A stretch of 64,000 nt of DNA from Phycisphaeraceae bacterium (GCA_029260715.1 JAJDCS010000013.1:111983-175982), one strand, 5' to 3'; numbered from the stretch's first letter, positions 9,692-17,789 are shown. The notes: generated from the letters alone by a model not told the origin. A program made the numbers and translations.

Positions 9692-9961
9692 GGCGATCGC
9701 TCCGAGAGTGTTCTCTTAATGTCCGTACAGTCTTAGCTACGTGTGGTGTGCAGCGGCCGCAGTGGATTGTAGCCGCTAACGGCTCCGTCAAAGTCACGAC
9801 CGAAACGCATGTTATTATCTTATCTTATGGAGGGTAGTTGTCATAGCGCTTTTTTGTCAAATGAAAGCGTCCCGCCACACGAAGCTCGCGGATGGAAACC
9901 GTGGGCTTCGAGCACACTCACATGCAGAATCGCTTAAGCGGCGTGTCGCACGCCCTGACGG

Positions 9962-10756
9962 TCATCCACGCGCGCGTTGAATACGTTTTAGCGCTAAGAT
10001 CAACACCCAACTCACGGTAGCGACGGCAAACACGCCGACGATTTGCGTCGCCCAAGGGCCGGGCGACCAATTGGCATCCGGCGTCGACATTGCCCACATC
10101 GCTTGGATCGGGCTGACGCGCATCGGCCAAGCCACTCGCGCCTCAGCCGTGCCGGTATTCAAAAGCCCCATTAAAAGCGGTTCACCCACCAGCAGCAGCA
10201 CACACGCCACCATCGCCCACGCACGGATGTACCCGTGTCGCGATCGCTGCCCCACCGCCGCCACTGCGCCGGCGAGCAGCCCCCACGCCCCTATCGCCGC
10301 GACCAACCAGGCAACCTGTGAGACATGCCATCCCGCCACAAGGCGCAGCGGCCAAATCGTGGCTTGCAGCACCAGCACCAAACAGAACCAATCCAGTAGC
10401 AGCCGCCACGCCCCGGGCCCGCGACCGGTCCTGCCCGCCGCGGTGTGTTGAGACAGACGAAGCATCGGCCACAACAGTGACATCCCAATCATACAGGCGA
10501 ACACCAAGACCCTCGCCGCGCGCAGGCCGCCGCCCATGCCCAACACCGCCAGCCAGTTCACCAGCAGCCAAAAGCACCACGCCAAGATGAGAAGGCGGGG
10601 ACACGGAACGCGGCGATTCATGACGCCGGTCACAGCGGAACGCGCCTGTTGTGATGGATTGGTTTGATCACCGGGCGCCGGCTGCCCGGTTGGCAACGCG
10701 GGTTCGGGTGGGTGTGGCGGCGGTACGGGCAGCGGTTCTGGCGGGTCTAAAGTCAC
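9962..10756 (-). CDS. Polytopic membrane protein of unknown function
   Basis: A 264-residue protein with a Pro-rich cytoplasmic N-terminus of about 45 residues and then roughly six hydrophobic segments. They begin at the stretches LLILAWCFWLLVNWLAVLG, RVLVFACMIGMSLLW, LLLDWFCLVLVLQ, VAWLVAAIGAWGLLAGAVAA, AMVACVLLLVGEPLLMGLL and VGVFAVATVSWVLILAL. No known family is recognised. Its start codon overlaps the stop of the FtsQ-like gene upstream (ATGA, 4 nt), so the two proteins are made together and may work together at the membrane. Confidence 0.55.
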   Translation of the reverse strand: MTLDPPEPLPVPPPHPPEPALPTGQPAPGDQTNPSQQARSAVTGVMNRRVPCPRLLILAWCFWLLVNWLAVLGMGGGLRAARVLVFACMIGMSLLWPMLRLSQHTAAGRTGRGPGAWRLLLDWFCLVLVLQATIWPLRLVAGWHVSQVAWLVAAIGAWGLLAGAVAAVGQRSRHGYIRAWAMVACVLLLVGEPLLMGLLNTGTAEARVAWPMRVSPIQAMWAMSTPDANWSPGPWATQIVGVFAVATVSWVLILALKRIQRARG

Positions 10757-11694
10757 CGAGAAAAAGTGTACCCCGCACCCAGGCGCGTGTCGCTATCGTA
10801 AGGCTGGCGCACGAAGACGGTCGCGCCGTAGACGTCCACGACCTTCCCACCCGCGTCGATCACGCCACGCTGGCGGTACACCTCGTTGAGACGCGACAGC
10901 TTCGTCTGCGCGTCGGGCTCAATCACCTGCTCCATACCCGGCGGCAAGCCCCACCGCACCATCCCTTGGGCTGTGCGCAGCAACAGGCGTATACGCCCCT
11001 GTGCGTCGCGGCCGCTGACGTCAACACAACTGATCTGCTTCACGTAAGGCTGACCGTTCAGTAGGTGAACCAGGTCCAACCCGGCCCGCAGGTCGCCGCC
11101 TGGCCAGACCTGCCCCGCCTGGGCGGGCGCCTGGGCCACGCCCACGACCACCGGCAGCCCCAGTTCCGCCAATTGCCCACGCAGGTACAGCCCGGGCAGG
11201 CGCACGCCGTCTCTGCTCACCAGGTGGTACCCGTCCCGCCCCTCAACCACCGCCACCGGGGCACGGTATACCGCCTCGACCAGCAACCGCCCGTCCGACG
11301 ACCGCCGCACCCGGTTCACCCGCTCTACCCATGGGCTGACCGACAGCACCAGCACCGCCCGCTCCAAGCCGTCGTGGTCGAACGGGTCTTGGTACACCTG
11401 GTCAGCCACCGATTGGCAGAGCTCTTGGTACACGATCGGGTTCATCCAGCTTGGCGCGTCGACCAACTCAACGCGGCTCGCGTCAACGCCCGTGGCCATG
11501 CCCCGCGCGGTGTAGGCTTTGAGGTATCGCTGCCCATGCACCCAGCCGAACCCCACGCCCACCGCCGCCGCCGCGATCAACACCAGCTTGAGCCGCCCCA
11601 GCGTCCGCCGGGGCTCCCACGGACGAGGCGACCACGCAGCGGGCGATTGTCTTGTCCGCCGTTTCGTTTTTTTCTTGCCTAAAAACCAGCCCAT
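10753..11694 (-). CDS. FtsQ-like membrane protein with a POTRA-type domain
   Basis: A 313-residue protein with a very basic cytoplasmic N-terminus (KKKTKRRTR), one membrane helix at about 36-55 and an extracytoplasmic region. The stretch PWVERVNRVRRSSDGRLLV followed by VYRAPVAVVE and a short strand ending in SRDGVRLPG matches the layout of FtsQ/DivIB, where the POTRA domain is followed by the beta domain. FtsQ links the early and late divisome proteins. No other division gene is adjacent, so the assignment rests on the fold pattern alone. Planctomycetes divide with incomplete divisome sets, which makes the call interesting but uncertain. Confidence 0.5.
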   Translation of the reverse strand: MGWFLGKKKTKRRTRQSPAAWSPRPWEPRRTLGRLKLVLIAAAAVGVGFGWVHGQRYLKAYTARGMATGVDASRVELVDAPSWMNPIVYQELCQSVADQVYQDPFDHDGLERAVLVLSVSPWVERVNRVRRSSDGRLLVEAVYRAPVAVVEGRDGYHLVSRDGVRLPGLYLRGQLAELGLPVVVGVAQAPAQAGQVWPGGDLRAGLDLVHLLNGQPYVKQISCVDVSGRDAQGRIRLLLRTAQGMVRWGLPPGMEQVIEPDAQTKLSRLNEVYRQRGVIDAGGKVVDVYGATVFVRQPYDSDTRLGAGYTFSR

Positions 11695-11893
11695 CGGTTC
11701 AGCCTCCCGTGATGGTCCACTGTGACGGTCTCAATTGTATCTTCGAGGTACATCGGCAAGAGAGCGTGTGATTCAACAATCAGGGGTAGGGGGCTTACGT
11801 TGGGCGGAGTCGGGTGTCGGGCACTGCTGGGCGGTTTCCAGTCACGGGTACCGGGTGCGGTAAAATTTGAAAACTGAAGAAGTAATCCGGTGA

Positions 11894-12043
11894 ATGGGCG
11901 CCCCTATGATGCAATACCCGCTTGATAAAGATCGTCAGGGAGAAGGATTTGAAGTTACAGCCAAGCGACAAGTCTCCGGCCCAGGCAGGGACGAGGGGTT
12001 AACCCCGACACACGCACTGCTGAAAGGGTTTGAGCCACGATGA
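11894..12043 (+). CDS. Small ORF coupled to the formyltransferase remnant
   Basis: An open frame of 49 codons from ATG 11894 (alternative ATGs at 11906 and 11909). An in-frame TGA lies immediately upstream at 11891-11893. Its TGA stop overlaps the ATG of the formyltransferase remnant (ATGA at 12040-12043), which is typical of genuine coupled genes. The peptide ends in THALLKGFEPR and resembles nothing I can name. It may be the trimmed end of a larger gene lost with the same rearrangement that truncated its neighbour. Confidence 0.3.
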   Translation: MGAPMMQYPLDKDRQGEGFEVTAKRQVSGPGRDEGLTPTHALLKGFEPR

Positions 12044-12341
12044 AGAAGATCGTTGTGATCGGGAACGGCAGGTTTGTGATCGATTGCCTCAACGTGATGC
12101 GCGCCGCCGCGGACGCAAGCGTTGAACTGGTGGTCTCGGACCCGAAGTATTCAGCGATGGGGGTTTGGTAGAGAAGTATTGCGCCCAGCACGGCATCGAG
12201 CACATCGAGACCGAGAAGATCAATACGGACCGGGTCGTCCAGGCTGTCGAGTCGGCTGAACCGGATTTCCTGATGAGCGTATTCAACATGCGTATTATCA
12301 AGCCGCGCCTGCTCGCGCTGCGCGGGGAGGGGCAAATGCCA
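12040..12341 (+). pseudogene. Remnant of a formyltransferase gene (frameshifted, 3' truncated)
   Basis: From ATG 12040 the frame reads MKKIVVIGNGRFVIDCLNVM and about 23 more residues, then stops at TAG 12169-12171. The same family continues in the next frame from about 12165 (LVEKYCAQHGIEHIETEKIN, then PDFLMSVFNMRIIKPRLLAL). The two halves together match the N-terminal substrate-binding part of methionyl-tRNA-formyltransferase-like enzymes, including those fused to NRPS modules. The frame change falls at a GGGGG tract. Homology ends near 12337, and the coding sequence of the convergent acetyltransferase begins at 12342. The expected downstream motif with catalytic Asn and His is absent. The gene is therefore broken twice and not functional. 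Confidence 0.72.
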
Positions 12342-12935
12342 TTACTGCAATGGTTTTGTCAGGTGTAGGTATTCGAGTGTCCGCTTGGTGTCAGGGTCTA
12401 GAACCTGTTGGTGATCAAGTTGCTCAAAACCAAGATTGCGGTATAGCCTGACCGCGGCTTGATGATCGGGGTTTACTTCTAAGACCAGTCGTTTGCAGCC
12501 AAGTTTTTTGCCATCCTGGATCGTTTGTTCTAACAACCCTTGGCCTAGCCCTTGTTTGCGTGCCGTTGGCAGAATCGCAAGCCGGCTAACGTAATAATCG
12601 TTTGCCTCGGTGCGCATCATCACCTTGTTGGCCAATTGTGTACGGTGTCGTACGGGCGAGGCCTTCGCAAACAGATCGTTCTTGCTCATGATCATTGCTG
12701 TGCGCAGGCGGAGATTAGTAAGATCCGTTCCAGTTAAGGCTGCGATCATTCCAATTAATTCGCCTTTTGCGATCTCCAATCGGCAGCGTGTGATTGGGAA
12801 ATCGCCGGCTCCCTGTTCGATCAAGGAGCGTTGTGTTTTTTTTGCCAGAAGAATATCGCCATAAACAAAGCTGTCATACGGAGCGGAGGCCAATGCGGCC
12901 AGGTTGATCAAAGTATCGATGTATTCGATCCGCAT
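12342..12935 (-). CDS. GNAT family N-acetyltransferase
   Basis: A 197-residue protein with a C-terminal GNAT domain. The acetyl-CoA-binding loop is ARKQGLGQGLLEQT, matching the R/Q-x-x-G-x-G/A pattern, followed by RLVLEVNPDHQAAVRLYRNLGF, the usual beta5-alpha4 region. The N-terminal 100 residues look like a second, degenerate GNAT half. Base composition is visibly lower in GC than the flanks. It lies 299 nt downstream of the carrier-protein gene on the same strand and directly abuts the formyltransferase remnant, so it may be a recent arrival rather than part of the Dlt-like cassette. The substrate is unknown. Confidence 0.8.
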   Translation of the reverse strand: MRIEYIDTLINLAALASAPYDSFVYGDILLAKKTQRSLIEQGAGDFPITRCRLEIAKGELIGMIAALTGTDLTNLRLRTAMIMSKNDLFAKASPVRHRTQLANKVMMRTEANDYYVSRLAILPTARKQGLGQGLLEQTIQDGKKLGCKRLVLEVNPDHQAAVRLYRNLGFEQLDHQQVLDPDTKRTLEYLHLTKPLQ

Positions 12936-13234
12936 TGGCAGACTCCGTTACGTGTCTAGGTGCTACGATGATCTTGCTGTGTGTTGTTTATAAGAGGTAA
13001 ACATTCGATCTTTACTAGCGATATGGGAACTCGCTACTGCGTAAAGGCCGATCGTGGGTTCTCTTCAGTAGACTCGTATTATGAATTACTCTTTACCGTG
13101 TAGTTAAACTTGAGTCGGCTTTTGATCCCTTCGCCATCGATCTGATGCGCTCCACGATCGGTCGATAAACTAGACATAATACGGCGTTCAGTATTCGTGG
13201 GCGATTTTTTGAGGGGGTTTCGCACATGGCGTTC
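12936..13234. other. AT-richer intergenic stretch, no gene seen
   Basis: About 300 bases between the GNAT gene and the carrier-protein gene. Composition is lower in GC than the surroundings. On the minus strand a TATAAA sits at about 12989-12994 and could be the -10 of the GNAT gene, but no convincing -35 is paired with it. No open frame with a ribosome site or recognisable product is present. Confidence 0.4.
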
Positions 13235-13480
13235 TTAGTTGTCCGCTTTGGCTGCGGCGAACGCGATAATCCGTCCAATGGTGTCCAGGTTGTCGAGGTT
13301 CACATCGGTAGGGTTTATCTTGAACCTACCCTCGGACTCGATAAATGTGATCAATTCGACCATGCTGAATGAATCTACGAGGCTGGATGAAAAAAGCGGC
13401 GTCTGGTCATCGATTGTGCTGGTGTCTAAGCCGATCGTGCCGTTAAAGTATTCGATGAGTGATTCGCGTGTTAATGGCAT
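13235..13480 (-). CDS. Acyl/aminoacyl carrier protein, DltC-like
   Basis: An 81-residue carrier protein. The phosphopantetheine site is LVDSFSMVELI, with the serine that receives the prosthetic group in the DSF context, inside a four-helix acidic fold of normal length. A GGGGGATGCATCC segment precedes the ATG. It is the last gene of the minus-strand cassette, 61 nt after the DltA-like gene. By analogy with dlt operons it would carry the amino acid activated by that enzyme and hand it to the MBOAT protein at the membrane. A general NRPS or fatty-acid carrier role is the alternative, made less likely by the neighbours. Confidence 0.85.
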   Translation of the reverse strand: MPLTRESLIEYFNGTIGLDTSTIDDQTPLFSSSLVDSFSMVELITFIESEGRFKINPTDVNLDNLDTIGRIIAFAAAKADN

Positions 13481-13541
13481 GGATGCATCCCCCGGCTGTC
13501 TGGTCGTCGTGCACGCCCAGACGGCGTTTCAAGTAAATAGT

Positions 13542-15146
13542 TCAGCTTTTGCCCTCTAGTATTTTCAACAAAGCCTTCCGGTCCACCTTGCCGTTGGAAT
13601 TATGCGGCAGGTTGGGCATAAACCGGATTTCCCGTGGAATCATATAAGACGGCAACCGTGTTTTCAGGTTTTCGCGTATAGGGGCCTGGTCTTTCTCGGC
13701 AGCGCCCAGAAACGCCACGATCCCCTCGGCGCCGCTGGGTGTCACCGGCCACCCCAGCGCGACAGCCTGGTCTACCGCCGCCGCTTGCCGTAGCGCCGCT
13801 TCGATCTCTCCCAGTTCCACACGGTTGCCGTGGATTTTAATCTGATGGTCGATGCGCCCCATATAAACCAAAGGTTCGCCGTCGCTGGACCGTCGAACAA
13901 GATCGCCGGTGCGGTAATACACGGCGTCTTTTCCCGGTGGGGTTACAAACGCGGCCGCGGTTTTTTCCGCGTCTTGCCAGTAGCCCAGCGCCACTTGAGG
14001 CCCCGACATCAGCAACTCACCGGCCTGGCCGGGCGTCACTTCTTGCAGAGACTCGTCAGCCACGAGGACGGACATGAACGGGTAGGGTTCGCCGATGGGC
14101 ACCACACCGTTTTCGCATTCAGCGGGCGACCGCTGCTCGTCCCAGCGGTAAAGCGTGCAAGCCAGGGTTAGCTCGGTTGGCCCGTAGAGATTTTCCACGA
14201 TCGAGTCTGAAGCGGCTTTGGCCCAGGCGCTTGCGACGTCGGCCTGCAACGCCTCGCCGCAGAACAAGCTGACCCGGAGGCCGGGGTAGGCGTCCGCCTC
14301 CAATAGCCCCAGCTTTTTCATCAGCAATGCGGACGAAGGCACCGAGAACCAGACGGTGATCTTAGACTCATTGATGTACGCCGCCGGCGTGAGCAACTGC
14401 ATCTTCGACGGGCAACACACGCACGCCCCCCGTTCCCACGCGACGAACATGTCGAACAAAGACAGATCAAAGACCATCTCAAACATCTGCGAGAACCGAT
14501 CGTTCTCCGTGATGCTGTAGCGATCAACCATGGCGTCGATAAAGTGGTTGATGTTGCGGTGCGCGACCATTACGCCTTTGGGTTGACCGGTGCTGCCGGA
14601 GGTGAATAACACGTATGCGATACCGTCGGGGTCGGCGGCCCCCCACGTCAACGCCGTGGCTGGTGCCAGATCGCCGGCGCCCAAAACACGGTGTTGAGGC
14701 CAACGCTGGGCGAGCGGCTGAACGTCTTGGCGGTCGGGGAAAATAAGCAGCAGCGTGCGATCGACGCCTTCGAGAACCCGGTCAAGCTGGCGTTCCCCGG
14801 CTGAATCAACGATCACCGCGCGACACCCGGATCGCTGGAGCATGTTGCGTGTGCGGTCGGGCGGGAAGTTCGGGTTTAACGGGACGTACCCGTGTCCGCG
14901 GAACAGCGCCGCAAGCACACCGGCGAAGGTGGCCGGCGACCGGTACGCAAAAACCGCCGTCAGGGGCGGGGCGTCCGAAGGCTCGTGCCGTTGAAGCGTG
15001 GCGGCCAACGAAGCGGCTTGCTCGTACAACTGGTCATATGTCAAACACAGCCCGCCCGCCTCAAGCGCGGGGCGGTCGGGGAAACGCTCACGCGAATGAA
15101 TGAAACCGGACCTCAAGCTGCGGGTTGATTCCCTCATCAAAGGCAC
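13542..15146 (-). CDS. Stand-alone amino-acid-adenylating enzyme, DltA-like
   Basis: A 534-residue member of the ANL superfamily that activates an amino acid as aminoacyl-AMP and loads it on a carrier protein. All core motifs are present: FTSGSTGQPKGVMVAHRN, MVFDLSLFDMFVAW with the alpha-amino-binding Asp, LYGPTELT, YRTGDLV, GRIDHQIKIHGNRVELGE and NSNGKVDRKAL with the catalytic Lys. The segment SLFCGEAL closely resembles the LFCGE signature of D-alanine:carrier ligase DltA, where the Cys lines the alanine pocket. There is no condensation or carrier domain attached. The start is GTG 15146 or ATG 15137. It stands between the MBOAT and carrier genes, as expected for a dlt-type set. Confidence 0.87.
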   Translation of the reverse strand: MPLMRESTRSLRSGFIHSRERFPDRPALEAGGLCLTYDQLYEQAASLAATLQRHEPSDAPPLTAVFAYRSPATFAGVLAALFRGHGYVPLNPNFPPDRTRNMLQRSGCRAVIVDSAGERQLDRVLEGVDRTLLLIFPDRQDVQPLAQRWPQHRVLGAGDLAPATALTWGAADPDGIAYVLFTSGSTGQPKGVMVAHRNINHFIDAMVDRYSITENDRFSQMFEMVFDLSLFDMFVAWERGACVCCPSKMQLLTPAAYINESKITVWFSVPSSALLMKKLGLLEADAYPGLRVSLFCGEALQADVASAWAKAASDSIVENLYGPTELTLACTLYRWDEQRSPAECENGVVPIGEPYPFMSVLVADESLQEVTPGQAGELLMSGPQVALGYWQDAEKTAAAFVTPPGKDAVYYRTGDLVRRSSDGEPLVYMGRIDHQIKIHGNRVELGEIEAALRQAAAVDQAVALGWPVTPSGAEGIVAFLGAAEKDQAPIRENLKTRLPSYMIPREIRFMPNLPHNSNGKVDRKALLKILEGKS

Positions 15147-15247
15147 TTTTCTGATGTCTGTGAGCTAAAGCTCTCCCGTTCCCTTGACAGCACCCAGTTA
15201 TTGCTGGCTTAATCGCCCCGCCGGTGAGGCCCAACACCACCGCGTTA

Positions 15248-16426
15248 TCACGCGGGCGGAGACAGAAACAACATTTTAGCCAGCACGCGACAGCTTGTAT
15301 AGACGCTGTCGTTGCCCATAACAAACGGGTAGCCGCAGGTCACGAATAAGAACGTGGTCGCTACAGCCGCGCACCGCCCCAGCGGCCGATCAAAGAATTT
15401 CCAGCCACGCCTCTTTCGATAACGCAGCCATGTCTGGAAAACGATCAGCCCTGTGGCATTATAAAGCCCCCACACGATCCAATTCCACGACGCGGCGTGC
15501 CAAAATGCGATAACAATAAACGTGGCATACGCTGCGATGTACGGGTTGCGTCGCAGACCCAACGCCGGCATGTAGATATAAGCCATGCACCAGTTGACCA
15601 GCGACATGTGCCAGCGCTTCCAGAAGTCGCTGATATTCGGGGCAAGGATGGGCCAATTGAAGTTTTCCATGATGCGCAAGCCGAACAGGCGGCTGGCGCC
15701 GATGGCGATGTCCGAGTACGCGCTGAAGTCCATGTACGTGGTGAGGTAGACCGTGGTCACGTACAGCCATACCGCCGGCGTTGTGACAGCGCTGTCGTGG
15801 CCGACTTGCCAGGTGGTCAAATCGCCGAACCCGTTGGCCAGGACCATATCGCCGATCACAAGCTTTTTGATGAGTCCCTGGAAGATCCGCGTCGTGCCTT
15901 GGGCCAGAGACTGGATGCTGACGCTTTGCTCGCGGTTGGCGATGAAGTGGTCCAGCCGTTCGATGGGCCCGGCGGTGAAGATCGGGAATAAGAAGATGTA
16001 GCAGCAAAACGTCTGGGGCGACCTGTCTTTGATGTTTCCTCGCCCGGTTTCGATCGCGTAATGGATCAGCTTAAAGGTGAAGTAGCTGATACCCAACGGG
16101 ATCACAAGATCGTGAGGCGCCGCTTCGCCCGATGCCGCGGCGACCAGCGGCGGGGCGTATTTGAAGTACGCCAGGTAGCCCAGGATCGCCAGGATCAGCC
16201 CGGGCGTCACCCACCGCCACGCCGATCCCTCAGCCGCCGCTTTCGGCGCCAACAGGTAAAACAACAACGCCCACCCCGCGAGAACGACAACGCCCACCGG
16301 CTCCAAGCTCAGCAGGTAGCCGAACGAGGCAAGGGCTAGAAAACCCATCCGGAAGGGGCGGGGGATCGCCCAAAACGCGGCGACACACGCCGCCAACACG
16401 AACCAATAAATAGGAGTTTGAATCAA
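15248..16426 (-). CDS. MBOAT family O-acyltransferase, DltB-like
   Basis: A 392-residue polytopic membrane protein of the MBOAT family, which moves acyl groups across the membrane. The conserved region PLGISYFTFKLIHYAIETGRG and the catalytic histidine in IAFWHAASWNWIVWGLYNA are clear, along with YMDFSAYSDIAIGASRLFG, found in DltB/AlgI proteins. The translation start is TTG 16426, preceded by a GGGGGG tract. It begins 17 nt after the microprotein stop. In dlt systems DltB takes D-alanine from the carrier protein and passes it outward. AlgI-type acetylation is the alternative, but an adenylating enzyme and a carrier protein would then be unexplained. Confidence 0.9.
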   Translation of the reverse strand: MIQTPIYWFVLAACVAAFWAIPRPFRMGFLALASFGYLLSLEPVGVVVLAGWALLFYLLAPKAAAEGSAWRWVTPGLILAILGYLAYFKYAPPLVAAASGEAAPHDLVIPLGISYFTFKLIHYAIETGRGNIKDRSPQTFCCYIFLFPIFTAGPIERLDHFIANREQSVSIQSLAQGTTRIFQGLIKKLVIGDMVLANGFGDLTTWQVGHDSAVTTPAVWLYVTTVYLTTYMDFSAYSDIAIGASRLFGLRIMENFNWPILAPNISDFWKRWHMSLVNWCMAYIYMPALGLRRNPYIAAYATFIVIAFWHAASWNWIVWGLYNATGLIVFQTWLRYRKRRGWKFFDRPLGRCAAVATTFLFVTCGYPFVMGNDSVYTSCRVLAKMLFLSPPA

Positions 16427-16443
16427 CGTTTACAAGCCCCCCG

Positions 16444-16575
16444 TCAGAAACCTTCGTATTGAAACACCCGCGACCCACCGACCAGCCCCGCCAACCGCAG
16501 CAGCGCCAAGAACAGCAGCGACCCCATCACCGCGATCTGCAAGGCCACGCCTACAACTGTGCCGAATCGTCTCAT
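16444..16575 (-). CDS. 43-residue membrane microprotein, DltX-like, C-terminal FxYxxF
   Basis: A short gene read from ATG 16575 to TGA 16444, giving 43 residues. It has a basic N-terminus (MRRFG), a single membrane helix (VVGVALQIAVMGSLLFLALL) and ends in SRVFQYEGF. The last six residues fit FxYxxF, the conserved C-terminus of DltX, the microprotein that works with DltB and DltD in D-alanylation and whose terminal tyrosine is implicated as an acyl relay. Its ATG overlaps the stop of the SGNH gene (ATGA), and the MBOAT gene begins 17 nt after its stop. Position, topology, size and terminal motif all agree. The call is a family inference, not a proven homology. Confidence 0.82.
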   Translation of the reverse strand: MRRFGTVVGVALQIAVMGSLLFLALLRLAGLVGGSRVFQYEGF

Positions 16576-17687
16576 GGCGTGTCTTTCTCCAACGTTGACG
16601 CGGCTAACCCAGCCAGCCTATCCGCGAATAAATCCGTGTACCGGCTTTCAACCTCGGCGTTATCAACATGCACATAATCGAGGAAGTGGTCCGGCGCAAG
16701 GCCGGCGTCTTCGTTGAGGTTCCAGTAGTGCAGGCCCTGCAGCTCGCCCCATTGTTGCAAATAGCGGCGGTGGTCTTGGATCATCTCGGCGCTGCGCAGC
16801 CGCAGCGCGTTGGGGTTTTCGGGTAGTTCTAAAAGGACGACCTCGGCGTGGCTGCGGCTGCGCAGCCGTTCGAACATCCGATCAAGGATGGCCCTGTTGC
16901 GGTCACGCTGATCTTTGTAATTGGCGAGGTAGGCAGTGATTTTCTCGGATTCTTTTTTCCACTTGGCCTCGCTCAAGGGCTGACGCGGGTCGAAGTGTTC
17001 CGGGATCGGCCCCAGCAGCAGTTGCTTCATGAATTTATGATTCACACGGTGTGCATAGTAGCGCCAATGATCGACGAAGTAATTCCCGGTCCGTAGCGGC
17101 ATCGCCCGAGCCACGCGCGCCAGTTCGTCGTTGTACACAGGCGTATCCAGCGCCAGGCGGGGCAGTTCCGCGATCTCGGCCAACTCTTGCTCGGTCTGAG
17201 AGAGGTGGAACTGCCCGATCTGCAAAACCACGATGCCGTTGAAGCCGTCGTCGATCAGGTCCATTAAGCCGACCATCTCGATCAGATTCATCCCCTTGGC
17301 GGACAGGTCGTATACGGACACGGCCCGGCCGACTCGCTTGGACACCGTCGCTTCAACCGCCGCCCAGTCCGTGATCAAATCACGAGTCGCCGAATCGCCG
17401 AACACCACCACCGCGAACGACTGTGGCCCAGCCTGGGCAAGCCGCATCGCACGGAACGAAACTTCCGTCTGATGGTCGGCGTGGACGGTCATCCAGTAGC
17501 GGTAATCAACCCCCGCTAACCGGTTGGGCGTCACGAACAATAGGCAGGCGGTGAGCCACAGACCCGCGACTACCACAACGCCCACGCAAGCACCGGCCGA
17601 TGTTTGGGTGACACCCTCCCAAAGCCCGGTACAAAAAAGCCGCAAGGCCGTAGGCCTTATCTGATTGTCGGATGGCTGTTCAACCAT
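16572..17687 (-). CDS. Membrane-anchored SGNH-type acyltransferase/hydrolase, DltD-like
   Basis: A 371-residue protein with one N-terminal membrane helix (about residues 33-52) and an extracytoplasmic domain. The SGNH block I nucleophile is in VVFGDSATRDL. A GxN-like region follows (SAKGMNLIEM), and the C-terminal D-x-x-H-type block is FLDYVHVDNAE. DltD and AlgX/AlgJ proteins share this plan. It is the first gene of the cassette, 75 nt after a strong promoter, and overlaps the microprotein gene by 4 nt. In dlt systems the DltD-like protein completes transfer to the polymer outside the membrane. The acceptor here is unknown. Confidence 0.8.
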   Translation of the reverse strand: MVEQPSDNQIRPTALRLFCTGLWEGVTQTSAGACVGVVVVAGLWLTACLLFVTPNRLAGVDYRYWMTVHADHQTEVSFRAMRLAQAGPQSFAVVVFGDSATRDLITDWAAVEATVSKRVGRAVSVYDLSAKGMNLIEMVGLMDLIDDGFNGIVVLQIGQFHLSQTEQELAEIAELPRLALDTPVYNDELARVARAMPLRTGNYFVDHWRYYAHRVNHKFMKQLLLGPIPEHFDPRQPLSEAKWKKESEKITAYLANYKDQRDRNRAILDRMFERLRSRSHAEVVLLELPENPNALRLRSAEMIQDHRRYLQQWGELQGLHYWNLNEDAGLAPDHFLDYVHVDNAEVESRYTDLFADRLAGLAASTLEKDTP

Positions 17688-17761
17688 GGGATCAACGTTT
17701 TATGATTTACGGATTCTCCCCACCACTCATGCTTTTGGGTCAGCGCGGTTCAATTCTAACC

Positions 17762-17789
17762 ATTGTATTATCAAGCAGTTGTTAGTCAA
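17762..17789 (-). promoter_or_regulatory. Sigma-70-type promoter of the Dlt-like operon
   Basis: On the minus strand TTGACT (17789-17784) is followed after 16 nt by TACAAT (17767-17762). This leaves about 70 nt of leader before the SGNH start. Both boxes differ from consensus at one position. Confidence 0.65.

Noticed and set aside
11065..11682. Long plus-strand open frame (205 codons) opposite the FtsQ-like gene
   Set aside because: It is rich in His, Pro, Gln and Arg, as expected of the antisense of a GC-rich gene, and has no ribosome site or family similarity. The minus-strand frame has a membrane helix and a domain pattern.
13450..15146. Both the carrier protein and the adenylating enzyme begin with MPL-x-RES
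   Set aside because: The similarity ends after seven residues, and the two start codons differ (ATG and GTG). I take it as chance.
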